Positions 1 to 8,801 of a stretch of 53,807 nt of DNA are shown here, piece after piece. Every line of letters begins with the position of its first letter. Positions within the stretch are counted from its first letter, which is position 1. Source of the DNA: Streptomyces sp. SolWspMP-5a-2 (lineage in GTDB: Bacteria; Actinomycetota; Actinomycetes; Streptomycetales; Streptomycetaceae); contig NZ_FMCI01000048.1 in assembly GCF_900091845.1 (NCBI RefSeq), forward strand, positions 1-53,807, written 5' to 3'. The notes under the pieces were generated by a model. It did not search any database, was not told the origin of the DNA, and worked only from the letters and a program-made list of their open reading frames with translations. A program made the translations under genes and the position numbers.

Positions 1-294
1 AGGGGTGGCCCCAGGTGGCGCAGGCGGTCCCGAACTCCCGCCCGCCGCAGGCGTGGTGGCGGAGCCGGAGGGGCCGTCCAGCGGGACGAGCGCCACCCCC
101 GCCGTCGGCCGCGCGGGCGCCGCGGAGACGTCAGGCGCCGCCCCGCCCGGAGCGAGATAGGCGTCCCGCCCGTCCCCGCCGCCGCAGGCCGCCAGCGCCC
201 CGCCCAGCGACAGGACGGCCGCCGCCGCCGTGATCAGGGCGCCCCGGTGGCCGCGGGCCCAGGTGTCACGCGTCCCGGAGTCGGTTCGAAGCAT
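1..294 (-). CDS. Lipoprotein, N-terminal part (runs off the window)
   Basis: The reading frame starts at an ATG ending at 294 and is open to the window edge, so only about 98 N-terminal residues are visible. The N-terminus has a short basic region, a hydrophobic stretch and a lipobox LGGALAAC, so it should be exported, lipidated on cysteine and anchored outside the membrane. After the cysteine comes a Gly/Ala/Pro-rich linker with no recognisable domain. The ATG ending at 302 was rejected because its frame stops after 22 codons. The function cannot be called from this fragment. Confidence 0.6.
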   Translation of the reverse strand, partial: MLRTDSGTRDTWARGHRGALITAAAAVLSLGGALAACGGGDGRDAYLAPGGAAPDVSAAPARPTAGVALVPLDGPSGSATTPAAGGSSGPPAPPGATP

Positions 295-419
295 CGCGCC
301 ATGGTGACTGACGCTCCGTCAAAGAGGAACCCCGCGGCGCACTTCACCCCCGGCGGTTCGCGCGAGGAGAGCCGGACGGTCGGACCGTCCGGCCGTCACC
401 GCTGCCGGGTCGGCCCGGC

Positions 420-1310
420 TCAGTCGGAGATGAGGCCCTCGCGCAGTTGCGAGAGGGTGCGGGTGAGCAGGCGCGAGACGTGCATCTGGGAGATGCCGAC
501 CTCCTCGCCGATCTGCGACTGGGTCATGTTGGCGAAGAAGCGCAGCATGATGATCCGGCGCTCCCGGGGCGGCAGCTTGGCCAGCAGCGGCTTGAGCGAC
601 TCGCGGTACTCGACGCCCTCCAGGGCGGTGTCCTCGTAGCCGAGGCGGTCCGCGAGGGAGCCCTCGCCGCCGTCGTCCTCCGGGGCCGGGGAGTCGAGCG
701 AGGAGGCCGTGTAGGCGTTGCCGACCGCGAGGCCGTCGACGACGTCCTCCTCGGACACCCCGAGCACATGGGCGAGTTCGGCGACGGTCGGCGAGCGGTC
801 CAGCTTCTGCGACAGCTCGTCGCTGGCCTTGGTGAGGGCCAGGCGCAGCTCCTGCAGGCGGCGCGGGACCCGCACCGACCAGGAGGTGTCGCGGAAGAAC
901 CGCTTGATCTCGCCGACCACCGTCGGCATCGCGAACGTGGGGAACTCCACGCCGCGTTCGCAGTCGAAGCGGTCGATCGCCTTGATCAGGCCGATGGTGC
1001 CGACCTGGACGATGTCCTCCATCGGCTCGTTGCGCGAGCGGAAGCGGGCCGCCGCGTAGCGCACGAGCGGGAGGTTCAGCTCGATCAGGGTGTCCCGGAC
1101 GTAGGCGCGCTCGGGGCTGTCCTCGGCGAGCGCGGCGAGCCGCAGGAACAGGGAGCGGGACAGGGTGCGGGTGTCGATGGCTTCCGAGGCCGTGGGAGGC
1201 GCCGGGGCCGCGGGGGCCTCCAGCACCTGTACATCGTCGATCGCGGCGTCGGGCGCGGACTCGCTCTTCGTGAGCGTGAGCACCTTCGAGCTGCCCTGGT
1301 CTGCGGACAT
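420..1310 (-). CDS. sigN: RNA polymerase sigma factor, SigB/SigF subfamily (SigN-like)
   Basis: A group 3 sigma factor of about 296 residues that directs RNA polymerase to stress or development promoters. Region 2 is clear ([21 protein letters not shown], then [16 protein letters not shown] and [15 protein letters not shown]). Region 3 follows, and region 4 ends in a helix-turn-helix ([20 protein letters not shown]). The ATG ending at 1310 is chosen because GGGGGTGGC lies just before it; the 50 codons upstream have poor composition and cross an operator-like palindrome. It is adjacent to and codirectional with a second sigma factor. The pair matches sigN-sigF of S. coelicolor from memory, so the symbol rests on synteny. 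Confidence 0.9.
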   Translation of the reverse strand: MSADQGSSKVLTLTKSESAPDAAIDDVQVLEAPAAPAPPTASEAIDTRTLSRSLFLRLAALAEDSPERAYVRDTLIELNLPLVRYAAARFRSRNEPMEDIVQVGTIGLIKAIDRFDCERGVEFPTFAMPTVVGEIKRFFRDTSWSVRVPRRLQELRLALTKASDELSQKLDRSPTVAELAHVLGVSEEDVVDGLAVGNAYTASSLDSPAPEDDGGEGSLADRLGYEDTALEGVEYRESLKPLLAKLPPRERRIIMLRFFANMTQSQIGEEVGISQMHVSRLLTRTLSQLREGLISD

Positions 1311-1422
1311 GCCACCCCCTTTGGGTCGCGGGACGGTCGTGACGAACGCTCCGGACGAGGAACGCCAGCCTTCACCTGAATACCGGAGCCGGGGCCACGG
1401 CAAACGCGTCTCCGGCAGAATG

Positions 1423-1464
1423 TCACATGTCGGCAACACGCTGTAGTGACATGTCGACATGTGA
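1423..1464. promoter_or_regulatory. Palindromic ACATGTCG repeats upstream of the sigN-like gene
   Basis: TGACATGTCGACATGTGA at 1447-1464 is an 18-bp near-perfect palindrome (core CATGTCGACATG). A second TCACATGTCGG lies at 1423-1433, so ACATGTCG recurs 24 bp apart. The site is about 110-150 bp upstream of the start at 1310. It looks like an operator or an activator site, but the binding protein is unknown. Confidence 0.45.
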
Positions 1465-1555
1465 AACGCGAAAAGGCCCTGGAAGAAGGGGGTCTGACGG
1501 TGATTCGGGCCGAAAACACGCGCAACCGCCCTGGTGAGCGATTCGCTCGTGGCGG

Positions 1556-2419
1556 TTACGCCTCGATCCTGTTTGCGGATCGCAGCCGCTGGAAGCTACG
1601 CGCCAGTAGCCGGGACACGTGCATCTGGGAGACGCCGAGTTCGGCGCTGATCTGCGACTGGGTGAGGTTGCTGTAGTACCGCAGCAGCAGGATGCGCTGC
1701 TCCCGCTCGGGGAGCTGGACCAGGAGGTGGCGGACCAGGTCGCGGTGTTCCACGCCGTCCAGGGCCGGGTCCTCGTAGCCGAGCCGGTCGAGCAGCCCCG
1801 GCAGCCCGTCGCCCTCCTGCGCGGCCTCCAGGGAGGTCGCGTGGTACGAGCGCCCGGCCTCGATGCAGGAGAGCACCTCGTCCTCGCCGATGCGCAGCCG
1901 CTCGGCGATCTCGGCGGTGGTCGGGGTCCGTCCGAAGGCCGTGGTCAGGTCCTCGGTCGCGCCGTTGACCTGCACCCACAGCTCGTGCAGCCGGCGCGGG
2001 ACGTGGACGGTGCGGACGTTGTCGCGGAAGTACCGCTTGATCTCGCCGACGACCGTCGGCATCGCGAAGGTCGGGAACTGCACGCCCCGCTCGGGGTCGA
2101 AGCGGTCGATCGCGTTGATGAGCCCGATCGTGCCGACCTGGATCACGTCCTCCATCGGCTCGTTGCGCGAGCGGAAGCGGGCCGCCGCGTAGCGCACGAG
2201 CGGGAGGTTCGCCTCGATGAGCGCCGCGCGCACCCGGTTGTGCTCCGGCGTGCCCGGGAGGAGGTCCTTGAGTTCGGCGAAGAGCACCTGGGTGAGCGCC
2301 CGGGTGTCGGCGCCGCGGCTGCGCTGCGGGGTCTCCGTGACTTCCTGGACCTCCTGCGGAGGCGCTGTACTGGCCGACACGGTCAACGCCACCTCTTCTT
2401 CGGTCAACTCATCCGTCAA
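1556..2419 (-). CDS. sigF: RNA polymerase sigma factor SigF-like
   Basis: A second sigma factor of the SigB/SigF family, 287 residues from a TTG at 2419 or about 278 from a GTG at 2392. An in-frame stop lies just upstream of the TTG, so the start cannot be further out. Region 2 ([44 protein letters not shown]) is nearly identical to the neighbouring sigma factor, and region 4 ends [23 protein letters not shown]. Family knowledge links such factors to spore maturation and stress and to control by anti-sigma factors; none is encoded nearby. The symbol is by synteny with S. coelicolor SCO4035. Confidence 0.88.
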   Translation of the reverse strand: MTDELTEEEVALTVSASTAPPQEVQEVTETPQRSRGADTRALTQVLFAELKDLLPGTPEHNRVRAALIEANLPLVRYAAARFRSRNEPMEDVIQVGTIGLINAIDRFDPERGVQFPTFAMPTVVGEIKRYFRDNVRTVHVPRRLHELWVQVNGATEDLTTAFGRTPTTAEIAERLRIGEDEVLSCIEAGRSYHATSLEAAQEGDGLPGLLDRLGYEDPALDGVEHRDLVRHLLVQLPEREQRILLLRYYSNLTQSQISAELGVSQMHVSRLLARSFQRLRSANRIEA

Positions 2420-2509
2420 AAGCGGTCATAGCATCACAAGACATGTGCACTGTGTGCAAGCACCCCATAACACCGTGTTGAGGGTCAGTTGGGACATAAA
2501 GCACAAAAA

Positions 2510-2535
2510 GGCCCCCCGCCGTACGGCGGAGGGCC
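2510..2535 (-). terminator. Intrinsic terminator after the Dabb gene
   Basis: GGCCCCCCGCCG and CGGCGGAGGGCC form a 12-bp stem (one G-T wobble) with a two-base loop. On the minus strand the hairpin is followed by a T-rich tract (TTTTTGTGC), so it terminates the operon that ends at 2551. Confidence 0.75.
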
Positions 2536-2550
2536 CGGCGGGGGGCAGGC

Positions 2551-2853
2551 TCAGCGGGCCTCGTAGGCGTAGTCCGCGATCACCCAGGTGGAGAACTCCT
2601 TCCACAGGGCGACCCCGGCCTGGTGCTCCGGGTGGACCAGATAGCGGTGCAGCGCCTCGGGATCGTCGAAGCCGGAGTTGATGGCGAAGTCGTGGGCGAT
2701 GGGGCGGTCGCTGATGTTCCAGCCCAGCTCCCAGAACCGGATCTCCGGGATCGTGCCCTCCAGCGAGCGGAAGGCCTCGACGCCCTCGACGACCCTCGGG
2801 TCGTCCCGCCGCACGCCCTCGTCGAGCTTGAACAGCACCAGGTGGCGGATCAT
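2551..2853 (-). CDS. Dabb family protein (stress-responsive alpha/beta barrel)
   Basis: A 100-residue single-domain protein beginning MIRHLVLFKL and ending in a typical Dabb pattern (HPEHQAGVALWKE, then a short final strand). Dabb domains form dimeric ferredoxin-like barrels; in bacteria most have no known substrate. The ATG is preceded by GGAGGGAACTC and overlaps the stop of the small upstream gene in an ATGA junction, so the two are translationally coupled. A strong terminator follows. Confidence 0.85.
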   Translation of the reverse strand: MIRHLVLFKLDEGVRRDDPRVVEGVEAFRSLEGTIPEIRFWELGWNISDRPIAHDFAINSGFDDPEALHRYLVHPEHQAGVALWKEFSTWVIADYAYEAR

Positions 2854-3029
2854 GAGTTCCCTCCGTTGGCGGCCCAGGTCATGAAGTCGCCGATGGCCTT
2901 CGCGGCGTCCGATATGCCCTCGAAGCCTATCTGGACGTACCCCGCGGCCCCCTTCGGGTCCGTGATGATCACGTAGAAGACGAAGACCACGATCACGTAG
3001 ACGGCGATCTTCTTGATGTTCACCGCCAC
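2850..3029 (-). CDS. 59-residue single-pass membrane protein
   Basis: GTG start at 3029 with GGGGAGG upstream. The product (MAVNIKKIAVYVIVVFVFYV...) has a positively charged N-terminus, one transmembrane helix at about residues 7-22 and a C-terminal cytoplasmic or extracellular tail with an amphipathic segment (FEGISDAAKAIGDFM). It ends ATGA-coupled to the Dabb gene. Third-position GC and coupling support a real gene. The function is unknown. Confidence 0.75.
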   Translation of the reverse strand: MAVNIKKIAVYVIVVFVFYVIITDPKGAAGYVQIGFEGISDAAKAIGDFMTWAANGGNS

Positions 3030-3165
3030 CGCGGCCTCCCCTGTGACTGCTGCGCCTGGTGCCTGCCCTGTGGATCAGGTCGGCGGCGAGTGTAACCTCC
3101 GGGGCCGCCGGAGAGGTCAACCACCTGTGGAAGAACGGTGTTCGGCGCCCCGGCGGTGAACGCGC

Positions 3166-3195
3166 GAAGGGCCCCGTCTTGCGACGGGGCCCTTC
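3166..3195 (-). terminator. Hairpin terminator of the tRNA-Ser gene
   Basis: GAAGGGCCCCGTC pairs perfectly with GACGGGGCCCTTC around a four-base loop (13-bp stem), six bases after the tRNA 3' end on the minus strand. Confidence 0.8.
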
Positions 3196-3200
3196 TGAAG

Positions 3201-3288
3201 CGGTAGCGGAGGGATTTGAACCCTCGGTGACGGGTTACGCCACACTCGCTTTCGAGGCGAGCTCCTTCGGCCGCTCGGACACGCTACC
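3201..3288 (-). tRNA. tRNA-Ser (anticodon CGA)
   Basis: The minus strand folds as a class II tRNA. The acceptor arms GGTAGCG/CGCTACC are paired, with discriminator G. The anticodon stem CTCGC/GCGAG encloses the loop CTCGAAA, giving anticodon CGA (reads TCG). A long variable arm precedes the T arm with GGTTCAAATCC. The 3' CCA is not encoded. Confidence 0.95.
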
Positions 3289-3333
3289 GAGAGAGACCTT
3301 ACAACACCGGGGGCCGTGCTCCGAAATCGGTGG

Positions 3334-3759
3334 TCAGGGAGTGCGGAAGAACGCCGTCAGCAGCCGGGCGCAGTCCTCCGCGAGGACGCCCTCGACCACT
3401 TCGGGACGGTGGTTGAGGCGGCGGTCGCGGACGACGTCCCAGAGCGAACCGGCCGCGCCCGCCTTCTCGTCGCGGGCGCCGTAGACCACGCGGTCCACCC
3501 GGGACTGCACGAGCGCCCCCGCGCACATCGTGCAGGGTTCCAGGGTGACCACGAGGGTGCAGCCGGACAGCCGCCAGTCGCCGGTCCGCGCGGCGGCCCT
3601 GCGGAGCGCCAGGACCTCCGCGTGGGCCGTGGGATCGCCGGTCGCCTCGCGCTCGTTGTGCCCCGCCCCGAGCACCGTGACGGCGTCCGGGGCGAGGACG
3701 ACGGCGCCGACGGGCACGTCGTCACCGGCCTGCCCGGCCTCGGCCAGGGCGAGCCGCAT
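3334..3759 (-). CDS. tadA: tRNA-specific adenosine deaminase TadA
   Basis: Deaminates the wobble adenosine of tRNA-Arg(ACG) to inosine. The 141-residue protein has the zinc and proton-shuttle motif HAEVLALR (about residues 46-53) and the zinc-binding PCTMCAGAL (about 74-82), both typical of TadA. An upstream extension into the region before the ATG is possible but offers no good start codon. It lies just downstream of the acidic tRNA-deaminase-associated gene and is codirectional with it. Confidence 0.92.
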   Translation of the reverse strand: MRLALAEAGQAGDDVPVGAVVLAPDAVTVLGAGHNEREATGDPTAHAEVLALRRAAARTGDWRLSGCTLVVTLEPCTMCAGALVQSRVDRVVYGARDEKAGAAGSLWDVVRDRRLNHRPEVVEGVLAEDCARLLTAFFRTP

Positions 3760-3817
3760 CGCGGCCCGCCACGGGTCGCGGACCGGGTCGGGGAGCGGGT
3801 AGGGGTCGGGGGCGGGG

Positions 3818-4333
3818 TCAGCGGACGGTCTCCAGTACCTCCGAGGCGCCCAGGGCCTCGGCGATGTCGCCGAGCGCGTCGTCGTCGAGGGCGCTCAGCT
3901 CCTTCTCGCCGACCCCGAGGTCCGCGAGGATCGAGACGTCGCCCACCGGGCCCGACGGCACGGAGTCGACGGAGTCGTCGTCCCCGTCGTCGTCCGGCTC
4001 GCCGTCCTCGGTGCCGTCGAGGTCGAGGTCGTCGAGGTCGATGGAACCGTCCTTGCCGAGCAGTTCGTCGGTGAGCAGCAGCTCACCGTACGAGCTGCGG
4101 GCTGCTGCGGCGGCGTTCGAGACATAGACGCGCGGGTCCTCCTCACCGTCCACCCGGACGATGCCGAACCAGGACTCCTCCTGCTCGATGAAGACGAGGA
4201 CGGTGTCGTCGTCTTCACCGGCGGACTCCCGGGCCAGATCGGCCAGGTCGGCCAGGGTCTCCACATCGTCGAGCTCCGTGTCGCTCGCTTCCCACCCGTC
4301 TTCGGTGCGCGCGAGCAGTGCGGCGAAGTACAC
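3818..4333 (-). CDS. tRNA adenosine deaminase-associated protein
   Basis: A 171-residue, very acidic protein starting MYFAALLARTEDGWEA, with Asp/Glu/Ser-rich stretches in the middle (around residues 105-125). It matches the actinobacterial family that always lies next to tadA and carries that name. Its biochemical role is not established; a partner or regulator of TadA is inferred only from the conserved adjacency. Its stop lies 59 bp from the tadA start. Confidence 0.85.
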   Translation of the reverse strand: MYFAALLARTEDGWEASDTELDDVETLADLADLARESAGEDDDTVLVFIEQEESWFGIVRVDGEEDPRVYVSNAAAAARSSYGELLLTDELLGKDGSIDLDDLDLDGTEDGEPDDDGDDDSVDSVPSGPVGDVSILADLGVGEKELSALDDDALGDIAEALGASEVLETVR

Positions 4334-4624
4334 CGTGACTCTCCCACTGGTCTGAGGCGTGCCGGTTGGGGGTCCTCCCGGCGGAGGTTACGGGCGGGGA
4401 GAGCTGTGCTCCGAGCCCCACCCACTCGGAATCGTGGCAGAAACGAGGCGTCCAGGGGACGTCTTCCGCTCCCTGTGTCCGGCTGTTTCGACCGGGCGCC
4501 GGTAAAGACCTCACCAGCGCACTCGTTGCCGCCACGAGCGGATCGTACGCGGCTTTCCCGCGCGCCCACGCACGGCCACCCGGTCAACGCCCTTGGCAGC
4601 GGGGATCTTTTGGCCGCGGGGGCG

Positions 4625-4864
4625 CTACCAGCGGAACGTCCGCATGCGCATCGCGTGGCGCAGCCTGGCCACCTTGGCGCGGCGCGGCTGGACCCGGTCG
4701 CGCAGTTCGCGGGCCTCGGCGAGGTCGCGCAGGAATCGGGCGCGGCGCCGCCGGCGCTCCGACTCGCTCTCCTGGGCGGAGACCTCACGCCCGGGGGGAG
4801 TCAGCGGCGACGTCAGCGGCGACGACAGGTCCCGGTCGGTATCGCGGTCAGGCAGGTCAGGCAT
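4625..4864 (-). CDS. Small basic conserved hypothetical protein
   Basis: A 79-residue protein with an acidic/Pro N-terminus and a strongly basic helical C-terminal half ([20 protein letters not shown]...). It is divergent from upp across about 95 bp. I recall a similar short gene before upp in other streptomycetes, so it is kept although its function is unknown. The 291 bp between it and the tadA-associated gene (4334-4624) shows no convincing gene. Confidence 0.6.
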   Translation of the reverse strand: MPDLPDRDTDRDLSSPLTSPLTPPGREVSAQESESERRRRRARFLRDLAEARELRDRVQPRRAKVARLRHAMRMRTFRW

Positions 4865-4959
4865 CGGCTCATCACCCCAGTCCGTCCGTCCACCTTCCCC
4901 CGGACGGGCGGTTTGATGCCAGGGTGAACGGGCCCGGGGGCCCGGTTACTGTTGTGGAC

Positions 4960-5595
4960 ATGCGTCTCCACGTCGTCGACCACCCACTGGTCGCCCACAA
5001 GCTCACCACGCTGCGCGACCAGCGCACCGACTCCGCGACCTTCCGCCGTCTCGCCGACGAGCTGGTCACCCTGCTCGCCTACGAGGCCACCCGTGACGTC
5101 CGCACCGAACAGGTCGACATCACGACGCCGGTCGCCTCGACGACGGGCGTCAAGCTCTCCTACCCGCGCCCCCTGGTGGTGCCGATCCTGCGGGCGGGGC
5201 TCGGCATGCTGGACGGCATGGTCCGGCTGCTGCCGACGGCCGAGGTGGGCTTCCTCGGCATGATCCGCAACGAGGAGACCCTCCAGGCCTCCACGTACGC
5301 CACCCGCATGCCCGAGGACCTCTCCGGCCGCCAGGTCTACGTCCTCGACCCGATGCTGGCCACCGGCGGCACGCTGGTCGCGGCCATCCAGGAGCTGATG
5401 CGGCGCGGCGCCGACGACGTCACCGCGGTGGTGCTGCTGGCCGCCCCCGAGGGCGTCGAGATCATGGAGCGCGAGCTGGCCGGGAGCCCGGTGACGGTCG
5501 TGACGGCCGCCGTCGACGACCACCTCAACGACCTCGGCTACATCGTGCCGGGCCTCGGTGACGCGGGCGACCGCCTCTACGGGGCGGCCGAGTAG
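4960..5595 (+). CDS. upp: Uracil phosphoribosyltransferase
   Basis: Salvages uracil to UMP using PRPP. The 211-residue protein begins [20 protein letters not shown]. It contains the family PRPP loop ([11 protein letters not shown], about residues 128-138) and the uracil-binding end [15 protein letters not shown]. The ATG at 4960 matches the conserved N-terminus; an in-frame GTG two codons earlier is possible. No clear ribosome binding site precedes it, so leaderless translation is plausible. The long open frame running upstream to 4366 is non-coding. Confidence 0.96.
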   Translation: MRLHVVDHPLVAHKLTTLRDQRTDSATFRRLADELVTLLAYEATRDVRTEQVDITTPVASTTGVKLSYPRPLVVPILRAGLGMLDGMVRLLPTAEVGFLGMIRNEETLQASTYATRMPEDLSGRQVYVLDPMLATGGTLVAAIQELMRRGADDVTAVVLLAAPEGVEIMERELAGSPVTVVTAAVDDHLNDLGYIVPGLGDAGDRLYGAAE

Positions 5596-5613
5596 CGCGA
5601 GCGGTACGACCGC

Positions 5614-6267
5614 TCAGCAGGTCTTCTTCTTCGACGACGCGGCGGGCGTCGGCTCCGGCGCGGCCAGTTCGGCCAGCGCCTTGTCGGCGGCCGCCTTCGC
5701 CGTCAGCGACGTGAAGCCGGTGCCGAGGATCAGGTCGACGTCGGTGCCCTTGCGGGCCGCGTCGGTGCGCCGCTCGGCGTCGCCGAGCTGGGTGCCGAGC
5801 ACGGGCAGCGCGCTGTCCAGGGCGGCCTTGGGGCCGAGCAGCAGGCCGCTGCCGGGGACCTTCTTGTCGTACTCCTTGGTGGCGTTGCCCACCTCGCCGA
5901 TCTTGAAGCCGCGCTTCTTCAGCTCGTCGGCGGTCTCCTTGGCGAGGCCGCTGCGGGGCGTCGCGTTGAGCACGTTGACGGTGATCTCGCCGGGCACGGG
6001 CAGCGGGCCCTTGCGCGCGGCGGCCTGCGAGGCGCTCGCCTTCGGGGACGGGCAGCCGGCCGCCGAGTTGGCCGCGGAGGCCTTCCCGCCGCCGGTGAAG
6101 ACGTCGACGAGCTGCAGGGTTCCCCAGCCGACCAGGCCGAGCGCGGCGACCGAGGCGACCACCAGGACCGCGAGCCTGCCGCGCCGCCGGCGCTGCCGCA
6201 TCCGCGGGTACACGTCCCCGCTGATCCGGTACTTGCCGCCCATACCCGGGGGAGTCAGCATGCTCAT
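5614..6267 (-). CDS. LytR C-terminal domain protein, membrane anchored
   Basis: A 217-residue protein with an Arg-rich N-terminal cytoplasmic segment (RMRQRRRRGR), one transmembrane helix (about 30-54) and an extracellular LytR_C domain (ITVNVLNATPRSGLAKETADELKKRGF, then LGPKAALDSALPVLGTQLGD). The domain is found in cell-envelope proteins related to LytR-CpsA-Psr enzymes but has no catalytic motif here. It is convergent with upp, with 18 bp between them, and ends in a short Lys-rich tail and a cysteine. Confidence 0.85.
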   Translation of the reverse strand: MSMLTPPGMGGKYRISGDVYPRMRQRRRRGRLAVLVVASVAALGLVGWGTLQLVDVFTGGGKASAANSAAGCPSPKASASQAAARKGPLPVPGEITVNVLNATPRSGLAKETADELKKRGFKIGEVGNATKEYDKKVPGSGLLLGPKAALDSALPVLGTQLGDAERRTDAARKGTDVDLILGTGFTSLTAKAAADKALAELAAPEPTPAASSKKKTC

Positions 6268-6364
6268 GAACGCAGCGTAGTGCGACCCGGCGGTGATTCC
6301 TACTAGATGATCATCGGTCGGCCCACAGGAGAACCCGAAAGGGGCAACCGGTGGGCGGAACGGC

Positions 6365-6661
6365 TCAGTCCAGTTCCAGCACGCGGGCGTGCAGCACCTG
6401 CCGCTGCTGGAGCGCGGCGCGCACCGCCCGGTGCAGTCCGTCCTCCAGGTAGAGGTCGCCCTGCCACTTCACGACGTGCGCGAACAGGTCGCCGTAGAAC
6501 GTCGAGTCCTCGGCGAGGAGGGTCTCCAGGTCGAGCTGCCCCTTGGTCGTCACGAGCTGATCGAGGCGGACCGGGCGTGGCGCGACGTCCGCCCACTGCC
6601 GGGTGCTCTCCCGGCCGTGGTCGGGGTACGGCCGGCCGTTTCCGATGCGCTTGAAGATCAC
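6365..6661 (-). CDS. Conserved actinobacterial protein (VapB-like annotation)
   Basis: A 98-residue protein beginning MIFKRIGNGRPYPDHGRES. The sequence is typical of a highly conserved actinobacterial family that databases, as I recall, label VapB-family antitoxin. No PIN-domain VapC toxin lies next to it and no ribbon-helix-helix or AbrB motif is obvious, so the antitoxin label is doubtful. It is divergent from the HerA-like gene across 105 bp. Confidence 0.75.
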   Translation of the reverse strand: MIFKRIGNGRPYPDHGRESTRQWADVAPRPVRLDQLVTTKGQLDLETLLAEDSTFYGDLFAHVVKWQGDLYLEDGLHRAVRAALQQRQVLHARVLELD

Positions 6662-6766
6662 ACGGAAAGCCTACCGGCCCAGACGTTCCGGGCGCAGCCA
6701 TGGCGGCGGAGTGCGAGGCTGGAAAAGACGTCTCCAACCAGGGCAAACCGGGAACAGGGGTCCGAC

Positions 6767-8347
6767 ATGAGCGACAGCGAGAGCGCGGCCGCGGCCGCCG
6801 CCCCCGGCCCCGCGGAGAGCGCTCCAGGGCTCCCGCCGGAGGCCGCCGCGATCGCCCGCGGCTACGCCTCCACCGGGCCCGCGCTCGACCTGGGCGCGCT
6901 GCTGTGGGACGGCCGGTGCCTGCCGGGGGCGCCGGTCCGCGTCCCGCTGGCCGCGCTGACCCGGCACGGCCTGGTCGCGGGCGCCACCGGCACCGGCAAG
7001 ACCAAGACGCTCCAGCTGATCGCCGAGCAGCTCTCGGCGGTGGGCGTGCCGGTCTTCCTCGCGGACGTCAAGGGCGACCTGTCGGGGATCTCCGCACCGG
7101 GCGAGCCGGGCGACGCGGTGCGCGCGCGGTCCGCGGAGGTGGGCGGACGGCCGTGGACGGCGACCGGGTTCCCGGCCGCGTTCTACGCGCTCGGCGGCGC
7201 GGGCTCCGGCGTCCCGGTGCGGGCCACCGTCACCAGCTTCGGGCCGGTGCTGCTGGCGAAGGTGCTCCAGCTCAACCGGACCCAGGAGCAGTCCCTCGCG
7301 CTGATCTTCCACTACGCCGACACCAAGGGCCTCGAACTCCTCGACCTCAAGGACCTGCGGGCCGTCGTCGCCTTCCTCACCTCGGACGAGGGGCGGCCCG
7401 AACTGAAGGAGATCGGCGGCCTGTCCACGGCGACCGCGGGGGTGATCCTGCGGTCCCTGACCGCGTTCGAGGCGCAGGGGGCGGCCGCGTTCTTCGGGGA
7501 GCCGGAGTTCGACTCGGGCGAGCTGCTGGCCACCGCGCCCGACGGACGCGGCCTGGTCTCCGTCCTCGAACTGTCCGCCGTCCAGGACCGGCCCGCGCTG
7601 TTCTCGACGTTCCTGATGTGGCTGCTCGCCGACCTCTTCCACGACCTGCCCGAGGTCGGGGACGTGCAGCGGCCGAAGCTGGTGTTCTTCTTCGACGAGG
7701 CGCACCTCCTCTTCGACGGCGCCTCCGCCGCGTTCCTCGACGCGATCACCCGGACCGTGCGGCTCATTCGCTCGAAAGGTGTCGGCGTCTTCTTCGTCAC
7801 GCAGAGCCCGAAGGACGTGCCGCCCGACGTCCTCGGCCAGCTCGGCAACCGGGTCCAGCACGCGCTGCGCGCCTTCACCCCGGACGACCGCAAGGCGCTC
7901 AGGGAGACGGTGCGGACGTTCCCGGACTCCGCGTACGACCTGGAGGAGCTGCTGACCTCGCTCGGCACCGGCGAGGCCGTCGTCACCGTGCTCGACGAGC
8001 GGGGCGCGCCGACGCCGGTGGCGGCCACCCGGCTGCGGGCGCCCGAGTCGCTGATGGGCCCGGTCGGCGCCGCGGCCCTGGACCGGGCGGTCGAGGCGTC
8101 CCCCGGGTACGCGCGGTACGCGCGGGCCGTGGACCGCGAGTCGGCCTACGAGAAGCTGACGGCGGCCCGTGAGGCGGCGCCCGGGACGCCGGCGACGGCA
8201 CCGGCGGACAAGGGGAAGAGGGAGCCCTCGGTGGTCGAACAGGTCGTCGGCAGCGGGATGTTCGCGTCGCTGGCCCGTTCGATCGGCACCCAGGTGGGCC
8301 GCGAGATCACCCGCTCCCTCTTCGGGACGGCCAGGCGCCGCAGGTGA
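6767..8347 (+). CDS. HerA-like ATPase (DUF853 helicase family)
   Basis: A 526-residue cytoplasmic ATPase of the HerA/FtsK superfamily. Walker A is GATGTGKTKT (about residues 73-82). Walker B is KLVFFFDEAHLLFD, and a sensor-like FFVTQSPKDVP follows. The middle carries the family segment FGPVLLAKVLQLNRTQEQSL. Members may act as DNA translocases; the bacterial DUF853 group has no settled function and no NurA nuclease is nearby. The ATG at 6767 is chosen because the upstream frame overlaps the divergent promoter. The C-terminus is a basic tail after an Ala/Pro linker. Confidence 0.88.
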   Translation: MSDSESAAAAAAPGPAESAPGLPPEAAAIARGYASTGPALDLGALLWDGRCLPGAPVRVPLAALTRHGLVAGATGTGKTKTLQLIAEQLSAVGVPVFLADVKGDLSGISAPGEPGDAVRARSAEVGGRPWTATGFPAAFYALGGAGSGVPVRATVTSFGPVLLAKVLQLNRTQEQSLALIFHYADTKGLELLDLKDLRAVVAFLTSDEGRPELKEIGGLSTATAGVILRSLTAFEAQGAAAFFGEPEFDSGELLATAPDGRGLVSVLELSAVQDRPALFSTFLMWLLADLFHDLPEVGDVQRPKLVFFFDEAHLLFDGASAAFLDAITRTVRLIRSKGVGVFFVTQSPKDVPPDVLGQLGNRVQHALRAFTPDDRKALRETVRTFPDSAYDLEELLTSLGTGEAVVTVLDERGAPTPVAATRLRAPESLMGPVGAAALDRAVEASPGYARYARAVDRESAYEKLTAAREAAPGTPATAPADKGKREPSVVEQVVGSGMFASLARSIGTQVGREITRSLFGTARRRR

Positions 8348-8470
8348 GGACGGCGACCGCCCGCCCGTGACGCGTCGGGCGGGGGCGCCGGGCCCCGGCG
8401 GGTCCGGCGCCCCCGCCGCCGTCGGGACCGCCCTCCGCGGGGAGCGGCGGGTCCGTCCGGCGGATCGGGC

Positions 8471-8743
8471 TCAGCGGGTCCTGGTCAGCGGGTCCGGCTC
8501 GCGCGGGACCTGGGGGACCTGGGGGACCTGAGAGGTCTGCGGGGCCTGGGGGGCCTGCGGGGGTCGCTGGGCGCGCTGGCTCTGCTCGGTGTGCGGGACC
8601 TGCCGGGTGTGCTGGCTCTGCTGAGCCTGCGGGGCCCGCTGGGCCGCCTTCTTCCGGGGTTTCGGCTCGTGTTCGGGTTCCCTGCTGCGGACGGCCTCGG
8701 CGCGCAGCAGGGCGCGCAGGACCGCGTACGGGTCTGTGGGCAT
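8471..8743 (-). CDS. Small protein with Pro/Gln-rich repeat tail
   Basis: A 90-residue protein: a helical N-terminus (MPTDPYAVLRALLRAEAVRS) is followed by a low-complexity tail rich in Pro, Gln and Ala, with repeated (Q/P)APQ and QVPQVPQ units. The tail is encoded by imperfect 9-bp repeats (CTGGGGGAC-like). The N-terminus looks conserved-type sequence, so a gene is likely although the length of the tail may vary by slippage. The function is unknown. Confidence 0.55.
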   Translation of the reverse strand: MPTDPYAVLRALLRAEAVRSREPEHEPKPRKKAAQRAPQAQQSQHTRQVPHTEQSQRAQRPPQAPQAPQTSQVPQVPQVPREPDPLTRTR

Positions 8744-8801
8744 GACGGTGTTCCTCGTGATTCGTGCGAGGTGCTGAGGGACCGGGCGGGAGCGGGGTCT
8801 G

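Noticed and set aside
1311..1460. 50-codon N-terminal extension of the sigN-like protein
   Set aside because: Poor codon composition, it crosses the palindrome, and a strong ribosome binding site precedes the ATG at 1310.
4366..4959. Upstream extension of upp to 409 codons
   Set aside because: The extra sequence is not protein-like, overlaps the divergent small gene, and the conserved Upp N-terminus starts at 4960.
6365..6661. Toxin-antitoxin pair at the VapB-like gene
   Set aside because: No PIN-domain or other toxin gene is adjacent; the neighbour is a HerA-like ATPase on the opposite strand.
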